From: OMIW01 sp044235645
GTDB taxonomy: Bacteria; Bdellovibrionota_C; UBA2361; OMIW01
Length of the DNA stretch: 64,000 nucleotides
NCBI GenBank assembly: GCA_044235645.1
Contig: JBIIHQ010000004.1
Location: forward strand, 186,001-250,000
Reading direction: 5' to 3'
Below the pieces are notes generated by a model. It was not told the origin of the DNA and searched no databases. It worked only from the letters and a program-made list of their open reading frames with translations. Numbering within the stretch: the first letter of the stretch is position 1; every line of letters starts with the position of its first letter. Positions 27,360 to 36,466 of this stretch are shown here, one piece after another. The position numbers were made by a program, and so were the translations under genes.

Positions 27360-27597
27360 ATATTCCATGGTCAGCGAGCAGCAACGGTATTCCACCCCTC
27401 ACGAGATATCCAACGGCTCCATCCTCCCGTACGAGGATATCTTCGAACTCTGACGGCGACCCTTTCCCAGTGACTGTTTGCAACAATCCATTCTCAGCCA
27501 TATCCTTTAAGCGGGCTACCGTGCACACATCCGCTCGTTTCAGAGGCTGTCGGGATTCTGGGCACACAAGAAGGGTTAGAATTTCATTGGTGATCAT
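27319..27597 (-). CDS. Trm112-family small protein
   Basis: The protein has about 92 residues. It opens with ITNEILTLLVCPESRQPL and closes with REDGAVGYLVRGGIPLLL, the two halves of the Trm112 fold. In eukaryotes and archaea Trm112 is the activating subunit of several methyltransferases, including the release-factor glutamine methyltransferase; in bacteria its role is poorly known. Only one Cys of the usual zinc-site set is clear (VCPE), with another at the variable middle, so zinc binding is doubtful. The ATG at 27597 overlaps the end of the HelD-like gene by 14 bases, and its 3' end overlaps pssA convergently by about 40 bases. Confidence 0.8.
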   Translation of the reverse strand: MITNEILTLLVCPESRQPLKRADVCTVARLKDMAENGLLQTVTGKGSPSEFEDILVREDGAVGYLVRGGIPLLLADHGISISQSLQAGRHSS

Positions 27598-29662
27598 GGT
27601 TTTCAGTCTCCACGGGCTCCTCGTTGTCCGTAGTATAGGCATTAACGAGGGCAGAGTGGAACCCTGGGAGCCGGGGGGATGGTTGTTCCCAGCTAATCAC
27701 GCATAGCTCATCCTGTGCTCGAGTCGCTGCCACGTAGAGAAGATTAGCCGAAAGGGGTGAGTCGGGGAGCCTCTTTTTACTAGGATTCCAGAGGGCAACG
27801 GATGAGAACTCCAGCCCCTTCGCAAGTGATATGTCACTCACAAGGATTCCCTCGTCGAGGGTAAAGGCGCTTGGGTCGGCTAATTCGAGCAAATTACCGA
27901 AAGTAGGTTTCAGGAGAGATGCGGCTATTCTCGCCTCCTCCCGCGATGCACAGAGCACTGAACAGAGTGTACCCGGATGTACCTGCAATGCGTGGGTGAG
28001 CCACTGAATCATCTGAGCGTGCCCAATTTCCTCCCGCTTGCATCGAACCCAGAGGGGACGAGGTCCAGTGCGACCTTCTGCGGGAAGCTCATCGCCACGG
28101 CATGCAGCCGCGAACTGCATGATGGGCAGGGTGCATCGGTATGGAACCGTCAGGTGTATCAGAGATACCTCAGGTTCGTTTGGTTTACGAAGGACCTCGC
28201 GAACAAATGACCAGCCGGGCAGGGAGTCCGGACGCTCGGTTTGTTGTGCTGAATCTCCTACGAGGGTAAGCCCTCGGGAATTTTTTGCGGCGAGCGCGAT
28301 GCATGACAGCTCAACCCCATTTAAATCCTGTACTTCATCAGCAATGATGGCATCATAACGAATCGGCTCGAAGGGTAAATCTTTTCCGATGCGGAGTGCC
28401 TCAAGTTGAATCCAGAGGGCTAGCATGAGGTCGTGCCGATCGAAATCGTCGGCTTGAACGGAAGAGTAGTAATCGATTGATTCCCCGATACCGTCCATGT
28501 GCGGAGATGGCTTTCTTGAGCCTTTGTGGTGTGGATTCCAATCTGAGGAGAGGGCAGCTATCAAGAGAGAACGAATACTTTCAAGGAAACCTTTGCTGAG
28601 GGAGCCGATTTTTTCTCCTGGATAATCATCTAAAAATTTATGATCGCGGATCAGAGGTTCCAATTGTCTGAGAAGGGTAACACTCGTTCTCACAGCTACG
28701 CTTGCAGCGGAGCCGTTCACGGCGGTCGTGGCACGAGATTCTCCGCCAACATTAAGAGTTTTAGAGGTCCATTCTGGTAGTGTGTAAACCGTCACGCCCG
28801 GTATAGATAGTTTTTCGAGAGAATTCCTGATGTAGCTTCTCAGTAGCGGATTGAGTACGACGATCGCACTTCTGTCGGGAGAAATTTCTTCTCGACACTC
28901 GCTGAACAGCCAGGCTGCCCTATGGAGAGCTACGGTGGTCTTTCCAGACCCCGCCACCCCTTGAATGAGGACAGGAGATTGTGCATCTCGAGTTATTGCA
29001 TCGAATTGGGCCGCTGAGATAAAAGACAGGACATCAGGGAGGCTCGAAGATGCAGAGAATGGTGCAGATGACCTGACAGCCGGATCGCCCGCCTTGCGCC
29101 AGCCGTCGTCTGTTAATACCAAAGCACCTTGTGAATGGGTTATTCTCCGCAGTATTCCGTGTTCAATTTCGACCTGACGTCTCAAGATCACGGTACCGTA
29201 GCGATCCGTGCCCTGAATTTCCTCTGCGAACTCATCCCCCTCTTTGTAATGGTAGTACAACTTCGAAAGAGGAGCCTTTTTCCAATCGACGATACGACAG
29301 TCGCCGTTCGGGTGGTGCCCTACCTTGAATTCTCGCTCGACGGGTCCTGTATCGGATTCCTCTCGGATTACAAGCCGTGCAAAATAAGGCCTATTGAGAA
29401 GGGCATGGAGCCGCTCGACCTCTTCCTCGCTCCGTTCCTTCAGCGTGTGCGAAAGCCGTTCCTGATCCCCGAGTGAAGCCTTTTCCTCGAACCTTCGGGA
29501 TGCGACTAGTTCATGAGTAAGCCTTCGAGCCCGATTCGTCTCCACAGTGAGTCGCCGCGTTTGATCGGCCTCTTGGAGTTGGAGACCGATGATTACCGTT
29601 CGGAGAACGGCCTCCTCTTCGGCAACAATCGCGAGTTCCTCGGGAGTTAAAAAGGATTTCAT
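27584..29662 (-). CDS. HelD-like superfamily 1 helicase
   Basis: The N-terminal 100 residues are charged and coiled-coil like, followed by a block (PYFARLVIREE.., DWKKAPLSKLYYHYKEG) that resembles the HelD region with IDWRAP. The UvrD-type motor has Walker A GVAGSGKTTVALHR, motif II as ADEVQDL, motif III LVGDSAQQ and a late YVAATRAQDEL (motif VI). HelD proteins bind RNA polymerase and release stalled complexes; the SF1 motor assignment is firm, the HelD role inferred from the N-terminal part. The ATG at 29662 is preferred over a TTG 12 bases upstream. Trm112 is coupled at its 3' end. Confidence 0.85.
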   Translation of the reverse strand: MKSFLTPEELAIVAEEEAVLRTVIIGLQLQEADQTRRLTVETNRARRLTHELVASRRFEEKASLGDQERLSHTLKERSEEEVERLHALLNRPYFARLVIREESDTGPVEREFKVGHHPNGDCRIVDWKKAPLSKLYYHYKEGDEFAEEIQGTDRYGTVILRRQVEIEHGILRRITHSQGALVLTDDGWRKAGDPAVRSSAPFSASSSLPDVLSFISAAQFDAITRDAQSPVLIQGVAGSGKTTVALHRAAWLFSECREEISPDRSAIVVLNPLLRSYIRNSLEKLSIPGVTVYTLPEWTSKTLNVGGESRATTAVNGSAASVAVRTSVTLLRQLEPLIRDHKFLDDYPGEKIGSLSKGFLESIRSLLIAALSSDWNPHHKGSRKPSPHMDGIGESIDYYSSVQADDFDRHDLMLALWIQLEALRIGKDLPFEPIRYDAIIADEVQDLNGVELSCIALAAKNSRGLTLVGDSAQQTERPDSLPGWSFVREVLRKPNEPEVSLIHLTVPYRCTLPIMQFAAACRGDELPAEGRTGPRPLWVRCKREEIGHAQMIQWLTHALQVHPGTLCSVLCASREEARIAASLLKPTFGNLLELADPSAFTLDEGILVSDISLAKGLEFSSVALWNPSKKRLPDSPLSANLLYVAATRAQDELCVISWEQPSPRLPGFHSALVNAYTTDNEEPVETENHDHQ

Positions 29663-30026
29663 ACAGCCAGGCAAAAACTACACTGCAAAAAACTTCAAAA
29701 AAATAAACGCAGTTCTAAGATATGCAGGGGTTCGGCTAATCGAAGAGAAAACTTAAGGGTCGTGTGCGCAAAAGGGTATTTTTTGTTTTGACCGGTGCCG
29801 CTGGGTCGAGGCGAAATTTGGGTGTAGAGACATGGCCATATCTTGCTTCGGCGGAGCTGTTCATATAAAAGGGTAGTGTTTCAGGCCACTCAGTGCGGCG
29901 AGAGAGCCGTACCGAGGTGATGATGGCTCTGGGGGGGCGGATTTTCTGGGGCGTCCCCACTTGGGATGCAAGTTCTGGGATGCTCCTAGGGTGGACATCC
30001 GGCGGAGAAGGCAAAGGGGGGGATAC
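29663..30026. other. Divergent region upstream of the nuo operon
   Basis: This stretch of about 360 bases between the HelD-like gene and nuoC contains no recognisable gene. In particular no nuoA or nuoB is present. The first 60 bases are A-rich on the plus strand. A TATAAA-like element lies near 29860 with a TTGCTT about 15 bases before it, a weak promoter candidate for nuo. Confidence 0.4.
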
Positions 30027-30641
30027 ATGGGTTCTCAGTCGGGGTGGGCGAACAAAAATTCGCCGGAAGAGGTGCAGGTGGCGATGGTCGCCCTTAAGCA
30101 CGATGGGGCCCCCTTGGTGAAAAGGTCGAGGGTTCGGCTCGGGGACCTCGAAGTGTGGTGTGAACGAGTTCACCAGCGTAGATTTTTGGAGGAGCTGAAA
30201 TCACATCCGACTTATCGCTTCGATATGTTCGTCTCGGTAACGGTTGTTGATTGGATGGACCGTGCGGAAGAGCGTTTTGAGGTCGTTTATCACCTTTTGT
30301 CTCTCTCCACGAATGCTCGACTAAGATTGAGGGTTTGGGCACCAGAGGGCGATCCAGTTGTCGACTCGGTATCGGACCTGTGGCCAGGTGCTGACTTCAT
30401 GGAAAGAGAGGCTTGGGATATGTACGGCGTAGTGTTCCGGGGACATCCTAACCTTCGTCGAATCCTCATGTACGATGAGTTTAAGGGGTATCCCCTACGG
30501 AAAGATTATCCCGTCCAAGGCAAGCAACCGCGCATTCCCCTCCGGGCTCCGGAGGTTCGCAATACGGCGGTCGATATGAAGCGACCCGAGCTGGTAGCAA
30601 TTAATCCTCGCCGAAAGTGGACGGAATCGGCAAATCGATAG
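30027..30641 (+). CDS. nuoC: NADH-quinone oxidoreductase subunit C
   Basis: NuoC is a peripheral-arm subunit of Complex I next to NuoD and NuoB. The 204-residue protein has the 30-kDa subunit core: FDMFVSVTVVDW, FEVVYHLLSL, and the family signature near the end, WPGADFMEREAWDMYGVVF followed by GHPNLRRILMYDEF and YPLRKDYP. The ATG at 30027 has an AGGGGGGGAT tract 6 bases upstream; the open frame extends 22 codons further without need. It is the first nuo gene of the locus: nuoA and nuoB, which normally precede it, are missing. Confidence 0.95.
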   Translation: MGSQSGWANKNSPEEVQVAMVALKHDGAPLVKRSRVRLGDLEVWCERVHQRRFLEELKSHPTYRFDMFVSVTVVDWMDRAEERFEVVYHLLSLSTNARLRLRVWAPEGDPVVDSVSDLWPGADFMEREAWDMYGVVFRGHPNLRRILMYDEFKGYPLRKDYPVQGKQPRIPLRAPEVRNTAVDMKRPELVAINPRRKWTESANR

Positions 30642-30726
30642 ATTTACCATGGAGAGAAGGTTCTGGTCGCAGCCCTTCCCCAGGACTGAGATATTCCCCG
30701 CAGACGATTCCCCGAAAGAGATACCT

Positions 30727-31974
30727 ATGAGCGATCTTCTGAATGTTGATTACGGAGCAGGAGGGGTAACCACCCATATGCGACCCCGACCACTCGGGGA
30801 TGACCTCCACTCCGAAACGATGATTCTCAACATGGGGCCGGCCCATCCGGCAACTCATGGCACGGTTAGGTTGGTCGTCGAACTTGAGCATGAAAAGATT
30901 ATCGATGCAGATGTTGAGGTCGGCTACCTGCACCGCGGTTTCGAAAAGATGTGTGAAACCGTCGATTATAACCAGGTAATGCCGTATGCCGATCGGCTCA
31001 ATTACGTTTCGCCGATCATCAACAACGTAGGATGGTGTCTCACTATAGAAAAATTAATTGGTATCGAGGTGCCGAAGAGGTGTCAGTATGTCCGGGTGGT
31101 GATGTCCGAAATATCGCGGATCTCCGACCATTTGACTTGCCTTGGAGCATCGGCGATGGAGCTTGGTGCCTTTACCGTGATGCTGTACCTCATGCAGGCT
31201 CGTGAGGCTTTGTGGGAGCTTGTTGAAGAGGTTACCGGTGCTCGGTTGACGATTTCATATGGGCGAGTAGGAGGTCTTAAGTCTGATCTGCCGGATGGAT
31301 TTGCAACTCGAATGGCAGCGGCGTTTAAGCAGGTCAGATTCCAGATGGAGCAAAGTGATAAGCTCTTGAGTCGAAATCGGATCTTCATTGACCGCATGTG
31401 CGACGTGGCGGTGCTCTCGGCTGATGAGGCGATAGCCTACTCGATTACAGGTCCTCTGCTTCGTGCCTCGGGAGTTTCGTATGATGTGAGAAAGGCATTT
31501 CCATACTCATCCTACGAGGATTTTGATTTTGAGGTCCCGGTGGGCACGAAGGGTGACAATTACGATCGATTTCAGGTTCGGATGGCGGAGGTGGAGCAGT
31601 CGATGCGTATCTGTGAGCAAGCGATGGCTCGTTTGCCAGAGGGGCCGATATCAGTCGATAATCCGAGAATCGTGCTTGCCCCGAAGGATGAAGTATATGG
31701 ATCTATCGAGGGTATGATTAGCCATTTTGAGTTGGTCATCAAGGGTATTGAACCTCCAGAAGGTGACGTCTACCAGATGGTCGAAGGGGGGAATGGAGAG
31801 CTCGGATTCTTTGTGGTCTCTGACGGAACTGGAAGACCCTATCGAGTTCATGTGAGAGCGCCGAGTTTCATCCATATGGGTGCAATGAAGAAGATGCTCG
31901 TCGGCCAGTCGGTGGCGGATATTGTGCCCACTTTTGGCATGATAAATATGATTGGAGGGGAGTGCGATAGGTAG
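30727..31974 (+). CDS. nuoD: NADH-quinone oxidoreductase subunit D (49-kDa)
   Basis: NuoD lines the quinone-binding cavity of Complex I and derives from the large subunit of NiFe hydrogenases. Family blocks are LNMGPAHPATHGTVRL near residue 35, VGYLHRGFEKM, YADRLNYVSP, and the C-terminal MIGGECDR ending typical of NuoD. The His and Tyr of the quinone site lie in the first block and in the RLNYVSP region. The ATG at 30727 is preceded by AAAGAGAT; the frame is open from 30649. It follows nuoC by 85 bases and precedes nuoE by about 100. Confidence 0.97.
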   Translation: MSDLLNVDYGAGGVTTHMRPRPLGDDLHSETMILNMGPAHPATHGTVRLVVELEHEKIIDADVEVGYLHRGFEKMCETVDYNQVMPYADRLNYVSPIINNVGWCLTIEKLIGIEVPKRCQYVRVVMSEISRISDHLTCLGASAMELGAFTVMLYLMQAREALWELVEEVTGARLTISYGRVGGLKSDLPDGFATRMAAAFKQVRFQMEQSDKLLSRNRIFIDRMCDVAVLSADEAIAYSITGPLLRASGVSYDVRKAFPYSSYEDFDFEVPVGTKGDNYDRFQVRMAEVEQSMRICEQAMARLPEGPISVDNPRIVLAPKDEVYGSIEGMISHFELVIKGIEPPEGDVYQMVEGGNGELGFFVVSDGTGRPYRVHVRAPSFIHMGAMKKMLVGQSVADIVPTFGMINMIGGECDR

Positions 31975-32077
31975 AGGAAGCGGGATAGCGCTGAACTTTT
32001 TTCGTATAAGTGAGGTTTTTCCTGAGAAGCAAGGAAAGATGCCTCGAAGAGATTTTAAGCATAGGTAATGGGACTGT

Positions 32078-32635
32078 ATGGATGTCGATTTGCCAGCCGA
32101 TTTTGAGGCAAAATTAGTCGAGGTAAAGAAGCAGTACCCGCAATCCCGTTCGGCTATCATGCCAGCGCTGTACCTAGCTCAGCAGCATTTCGGCCACATA
32201 TCGCAAGAGGCGGTGCGGTGGGTCTCCTCTCGGCTGGATATTCCTCCGGTTCATGTAATGGAGGTGGCATCGTTCTATACGATGTACTACAAAAAGCCGA
32301 TCGGCCGGTACCATGTTCAGGTTTGTCGTACTCTTTCGTGCGCGGTCAGGGGAGCTCCCGAATTGACGTCGTGTGTAAAGAGACGATTTGGCACCAAAGC
32401 TCACGAGCCGACCTCCGATGGGCAGTGGAGTTTCGAGGAGGTTGAGTGCCTCGGATCGTGTGGTACGGCTCCGATGGTCCAGATAAATGATTTTTATTTT
32501 GAAAATCTTGACCCTGAAAAGCTGGAAGCATTGCTTGATCGAATTGAGAAGGAACAGCCCGATCTTCGTTTGTCTTCAGTAACCGATGCCATGTCAGGGG
32601 GACTGCCCGGTTGTCCAAAGTCGGAGGTAATATGA
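32078..32635 (+). CDS. nuoE: NADH-quinone oxidoreductase subunit E (24-kDa)
   Basis: NuoE carries the [2Fe-2S] cluster N1a in the NADH-oxidising module. The thioredoxin-like domain shows the four ligands as CRTLSC (C-x4-C) and CLGSC (C-x3-C) about 40 residues later, and the helical N-terminal part has ALYLAQQHFGHIS. The C-terminal 25 residues, with a GLPGCP segment, are extra. Its normal partner NuoF, which holds FMN and the NADH site, is absent from the locus. The stop overlaps the nuoG start by 4 bases (ATGA). Confidence 0.95.
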   Translation: MDVDLPADFEAKLVEVKKQYPQSRSAIMPALYLAQQHFGHISQEAVRWVSSRLDIPPVHVMEVASFYTMYYKKPIGRYHVQVCRTLSCAVRGAPELTSCVKRRFGTKAHEPTSDGQWSFEEVECLGSCGTAPMVQINDFYFENLDPEKLEALLDRIEKEQPDLRLSSVTDAMSGGLPGCPKSEVI

Positions 32636-34356
32636 CAGTGACTCCTTCCGATATCTCAGCGAATCCTACGTCTGGGCAAGGTGGACTCGCCTCGGAGGAA
32701 TCGCCGGTTGTGACGCAATGTGGTGTGCCTGAAAGCGATTTGGTCACGGTCACGATCGATGGTTCTCAAGTCCGGGTTCGAAAAGGAACCAATATCATTG
32801 AGGCTGCCCGATTACTGGGCAAGGAAATTCCTCATTATTGCTATCATCCCGACCTCTCAATAGCTGGCAACTGTCGGATGTGCCAGATTCAGGTGAAGGG
32901 GGTGCCTCGGCTGTCGATCGGGTGTAATACCAGTGCAACAGAAGGAATGGAGGTCACGACCCAGGCCACCGATTCGGGGGTCGTGGATGGCCAGGCCTCA
33001 GTCCTCGAGTTTATCTTGGCGAACCATCCCCTGGATTGTACTGTCTGCGATCAAGCAGGTCATTGTAAGTTACAGGACTATCACTACGAATATAACGGTC
33101 GTCCCAGCCGATTTCTCGAAGATAAAGTCCACAAGGTTAAGGCGGAACCTCTCGGACCGACGGTCATGCTGGATGGTGAGCGATGCATCATGTGCTCGCG
33201 ATGTGTACGGTTCTGTGATGAGATAACGGGGACTTCAGAAATCGGGCTCCTCAATCGGGGAGATCGCACCGTTATTGCAGTTAGTCCTGACCGACCGCTT
33301 GACAATCCACTCTCGGGGACCGTGGTGGATCTTTGTCCGGTCGGTGCGCTGACTCATCGGGAGTGGCGTTTCAACTCTCGGATATGGTTTTCCAAGCAGA
33401 CTGATGCAATTTGTCCCGGATGTTCAACGGGGTGCAATGTTCGGGTGGCCGTTCGGGACGCACACGAGGTCGTTCAGGTCAAGGCTCGTTATAATCAGGC
33501 CGTGAATAAGGAATGGCTCTGTGATGAGGGCCGGTACGGGTTTGGGCGATTTCTCCCTCGAGATAGGCTTACATCACCATCAGTAGGGGGAAAGTCGGTA
33601 ACGTTATCTGAGGCGCTCCGAGCTCTTCCCAAGTCTTCCGAAGATGAGGTAGCAATATTTGTTGCGCCCGACCTCATCCTTGAGGAGTACATTATCCTTC
33701 GTCGCTTTATCCAGGCGCGGATGCCTCGCGCTTTTGTCGCTCTGGCATTTCGAGAGCGGGAACTAACTTCAGTTGAGAAGATTCTTATCAGCCCTGATTA
33801 TGCGGCCAACTTCAGGGGAGTGCAAATTGGGCAGCTTTTTCGTCGTGAAGAGGGAGGCGAAGCGGCTGGAGATGGCTCGCTGGGAGAGAAGTTCTTGGGG
33901 GATCGATATGAGATGGCGCTTCGCAAACTTCGGGGCGGAGTGTTTTCCCGAGTGTTCTTCATCGGAGAGCGCGCGATAGCAGGTAATGATCTTGATGCCG
34001 AGATATTATCTGCGGTACGGGCATGTCAAACATCGCTATTCATTGGCACGGATGAGACGAATCCTTTGGTTTCAGCGGTCTCTGTGGTAATCCCGGGGCG
34101 CAGTATCCTCGAAAAAAGTGGCTTGGTCGTTAACCGCGCCTACCACCTCCAGTACACCGAGCGGGTGGTTGAGCTACCTGAGGGAACCATGCCTGAATGG
34201 AGAGTGCTCAATGAATGGGCTACGATCTCAGGGGGTGCATTGGTTGCTTCTCAAAACGATCGGGAGCTTACATTGGAGATTCTGTCCTCAGAGGAGCGGC
34301 TCAAGGGCTTGCGCCTAAAAGATATCAAGGCTGGTGGGGTTTCACTCGCGACTTAG
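32632..34356 (+). CDS. nuoG: NADH-quinone oxidoreductase subunit G (75-kDa), short form
   Basis: NuoG passes electrons through several Fe-S clusters. Ligand sets in order: a [2Fe-2S] ferredoxin domain (CYHPDLSIAGNCRMCQ and a later Cys), the His-Cys site HPLDCTVCDQAGHC, the N4-type CIMCSRCVRFC with CPVGAL, and a further CPGCSTGC with a late Cys that resembles the N7 site of some bacteria. The molybdopterin-oxidoreductase-like remainder is short, giving 574 residues against 700-900 in many relatives. A 40-residue Ser/Pro-rich N-terminal extension precedes the ferredoxin domain. GGAGGT precedes the ATG. nuoF, expected just upstream, is missing. Confidence 0.95.
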   Translation: MTVTPSDISANPTSGQGGLASEESPVVTQCGVPESDLVTVTIDGSQVRVRKGTNIIEAARLLGKEIPHYCYHPDLSIAGNCRMCQIQVKGVPRLSIGCNTSATEGMEVTTQATDSGVVDGQASVLEFILANHPLDCTVCDQAGHCKLQDYHYEYNGRPSRFLEDKVHKVKAEPLGPTVMLDGERCIMCSRCVRFCDEITGTSEIGLLNRGDRTVIAVSPDRPLDNPLSGTVVDLCPVGALTHREWRFNSRIWFSKQTDAICPGCSTGCNVRVAVRDAHEVVQVKARYNQAVNKEWLCDEGRYGFGRFLPRDRLTSPSVGGKSVTLSEALRALPKSSEDEVAIFVAPDLILEEYIILRRFIQARMPRAFVALAFRERELTSVEKILISPDYAANFRGVQIGQLFRREEGGEAAGDGSLGEKFLGDRYEMALRKLRGGVFSRVFFIGERAIAGNDLDAEILSAVRACQTSLFIGTDETNPLVSAVSVVIPGRSILEKSGLVVNRAYHLQYTERVVELPEGTMPEWRVLNEWATISGGALVASQNDRELTLEILSSEERLKGLRLKDIKAGGVSLAT

Positions 34357-34443
34357 GCTCTAGGTAAGCATTGAAACTGAGGGCATGAAAAGGGCGAATG
34401 TAACCAGTAACGAATTAGGCCGAGGGCGCAAAAAGAGGAATGT

Positions 34444-35535
34444 ATGGAATTGTTGATTCTTGGGGTCAAGGTTTTCGTCCTCTTTAACATAATCATGGGC
34501 CTTTCATCCTTTTGTACGTGGTTCGAGAGGAAGGGATCCGCTCTGATTCAGAATCGCATTGGTGCCAACCGGGCGGGAGCGTATTTCACAACCTCGGTTG
34601 CACCGCTTCGTCCAGCGTTCTTCGTCGTTCGCTGGCTTGGTATTCTGGGGGTTATTAACACTCTTTTGTGTGACGCTGTGAAGGCTTTACTCAAAGAGGA
34701 TTTCGTTCCCGAGGGGACCTCCACGGTCATGCATGCGCTGGGCCCTCTTCTCGCGGTTCTGCCGGTTTTCGTCGCGTTCGCGGCGATTCCAATGGCACCA
34801 GCCTTCGCCGTTGGCGGGATCACGATCCTTCCTCAGGTCGCACCTATTGATTCGGGACTCTTATTTATCCTTGCGATGGGTTCGCTTTCAGTTTACGGCG
34901 TAGCTATGGCAGGATGGACGGGGAACAATAAGTTTTCGCTCCTCGGTGGATTGCGAGCGGCGGCTCAAATGGTTTCCTATGAACTCGCAATGGGACTCTG
35001 CTTCGTTACCGCTGTTGTCATTTTTCAAACTCTCGACCCATATCAGATGGTTCGCCAGCAGGCGGGATCAATCACCAATTGGGGAATATTTTCGCAGCCG
35101 CTCGGATTTTTCATACTTTTTATAGTAGGGATGGCCGAGACTAAGCGAGGACCATTTGATCTGCCTGAGAGTGAATCAGAATTGGTTGCGGGGTATTTCA
35201 CCGAATATTCAGGGATGAAGTTTCTGATCTTTTGGTTGGGGGAGTTTGCGGAAATTGGCCTTTTTTCCCTCCTTCTAGCTATCCTCTTCTTCGGTGGTTG
35301 GGAGATCCCGTTTATCACCCTTCCGGAGGGGCTTTGGTGGGCTGCCCTTGTGGGGCATGGAGTATTGATGGGTAAGGTAATCGTCCTTTCGATGCTCCAG
35401 ATTATTATCAGGTGGACGCTTCCCCGCTTTCGGTTCGATCAGTTGATGTCGCTTGGTTGGAAGGTGTTGCTGCCGCTCTCCATGGTGAATTTGATGGTCA
35501 CGGCGGCCGTTCGATTGGCAATCGCGCACCGATGA
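34444..35535 (+). CDS. nuoH: NADH-quinone oxidoreductase subunit H
   Basis: NuoH is the membrane subunit that joins the proton-pumping arm to the quinone cavity. The 363-residue protein has eight or so helices and the conserved loops WFERKGSALIQNRIGANRAG near residue 30, ELAMGLCFV, and AETKRGPFDLPESESELVAGYFTEYSG, all with intact charged residues. A GAGGA site precedes the ATG. nuoI, which normally follows nuoH, is absent; nuoJ comes next after 72 bases. Confidence 0.97.
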   Translation: MELLILGVKVFVLFNIIMGLSSFCTWFERKGSALIQNRIGANRAGAYFTTSVAPLRPAFFVVRWLGILGVINTLLCDAVKALLKEDFVPEGTSTVMHALGPLLAVLPVFVAFAAIPMAPAFAVGGITILPQVAPIDSGLLFILAMGSLSVYGVAMAGWTGNNKFSLLGGLRAAAQMVSYELAMGLCFVTAVVIFQTLDPYQMVRQQAGSITNWGIFSQPLGFFILFIVGMAETKRGPFDLPESESELVAGYFTEYSGMKFLIFWLGEFAEIGLFSLLLAILFFGGWEIPFITLPEGLWWAALVGHGVLMGKVIVLSMLQIIIRWTLPRFRFDQLMSLGWKVLLPLSMVNLMVTAAVRLAIAHR

Positions 35536-35607
35536 TTGAGGAGTTCTTCCCTTCAAAGGGCTCTTAAAGGCTCGGAAATTTCCATACAGGGTATCGGGAG
35601 ATAGTAG

Positions 35608-36114
35608 ATGATGTCGGTAACGATAGCGATTTTATCCGTGTGTATGCTGACCACAGCGGTCTCCGTTGTTGCGGCGAAAAGCCCGATTGTGAGCGCACTC
35701 GCCCTTGTTGGTAATCTTATAACGGTAGCTGCATTGTATGCGGCGATGAATGCACATTTTCTTGCGGCTGTTCAGATACTCGTGTACGCCGGCGCAATAG
35801 TCGTTCTCGTTCTTTTTGTCCTGATGTTGCTGAATATAAAGGGCGAGGCGGGAAGAAGAAGTGATTTTATCCTGCGGGTGGCGGCTTCGATCATCGCGGG
35901 GTTTTTTCTGCTTACAGTGCTTCCTCTCTGGGATGAATGGCTTGGTTTAGACAACCTCTCAGCACCAGAGGGAACGGTACGAGCGATAGGAAAGCTCGTT
36001 TACACGGACTATGTATACTGTTTCGAGGTCGCCTCAATTCTAATTCTCATTGCAGTTGTCGGAGCGGTAACGCTAGGACGACGCGCTCGAATTCCGAATA
36101 TCGCGAGCGAATAG
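35608..36114 (+). CDS. nuoJ: NADH-quinone oxidoreductase subunit J
   Basis: NuoJ is a five-helix membrane subunit of the Complex I proton channel. The 168-residue protein has the signature AVQILVYAGAIVVLVLFVLML around residues 52-72 that forms the pi-bulge helix, and an N-terminal helix pair with SPIVSALALVGN. It lies between nuoH and nuoK. Two adjacent in-frame ATG codons (35608 and 35611) are possible starts. Confidence 0.95.
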   Translation: MMSVTIAILSVCMLTTAVSVVAAKSPIVSALALVGNLITVAALYAAMNAHFLAAVQILVYAGAIVVLVLFVLMLLNIKGEAGRRSDFILRVAASIIAGFFLLTVLPLWDEWLGLDNLSAPEGTVRAIGKLVYTDYVYCFEVASILILIAVVGAVTLGRRARIPNIASE

Positions 36115-36160
36115 AGGGGATTAAAGAGAACTCGGGGGCCCTTAGATTAAAGGAATCGTC

Positions 36161-36463
36161 ATGGAGCCGATACATACCATACTGGCGATAGCCGCTATAA
36201 CGTTTGCGATTGGAGCTGTTGGAGTTATTGTCCGTCGTAACGTAATCGTCGTGTTCATGTGCATTGAGCTCATGCTGAATGCGGTGAACCTCTCATTTGT
36301 GGCTTTTTCTCAGTCGGTGGGAAATCTTACCGGTCAAGTGGCGGTCTTTTTCGTAATGGTCGTCGCTGCAGCTGAGGCCGCGGTAGGGCTCGCCATCTTT
36401 ATTGCGCTGTTCCGCACTGCTCGTTCAGTTGAATCCACCTCGGCTACCGAACTAAGGCTGTAA
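36161..36463 (+). CDS. nuoK: NADH-quinone oxidoreductase subunit K
   Basis: NuoK is a three-helix, 100-residue membrane subunit related to MrpC. The conserved glutamates needed for proton transfer are present in FMCIELMLNAVNLSF and in AAAEAAVGLAIFIALFR. The initial helix has the normal IGAVGVIVRRN loop. Only 3 bases separate its stop from the nuoL start, so the two are closely coupled. Confidence 0.96.
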   Translation: MEPIHTILAIAAITFAIGAVGVIVRRNVIVVFMCIELMLNAVNLSFVAFSQSVGNLTGQVAVFFVMVVAAAEAAVGLAIFIALFRTARSVESTSATELRL

Positions 36464-36466
36464 CGT

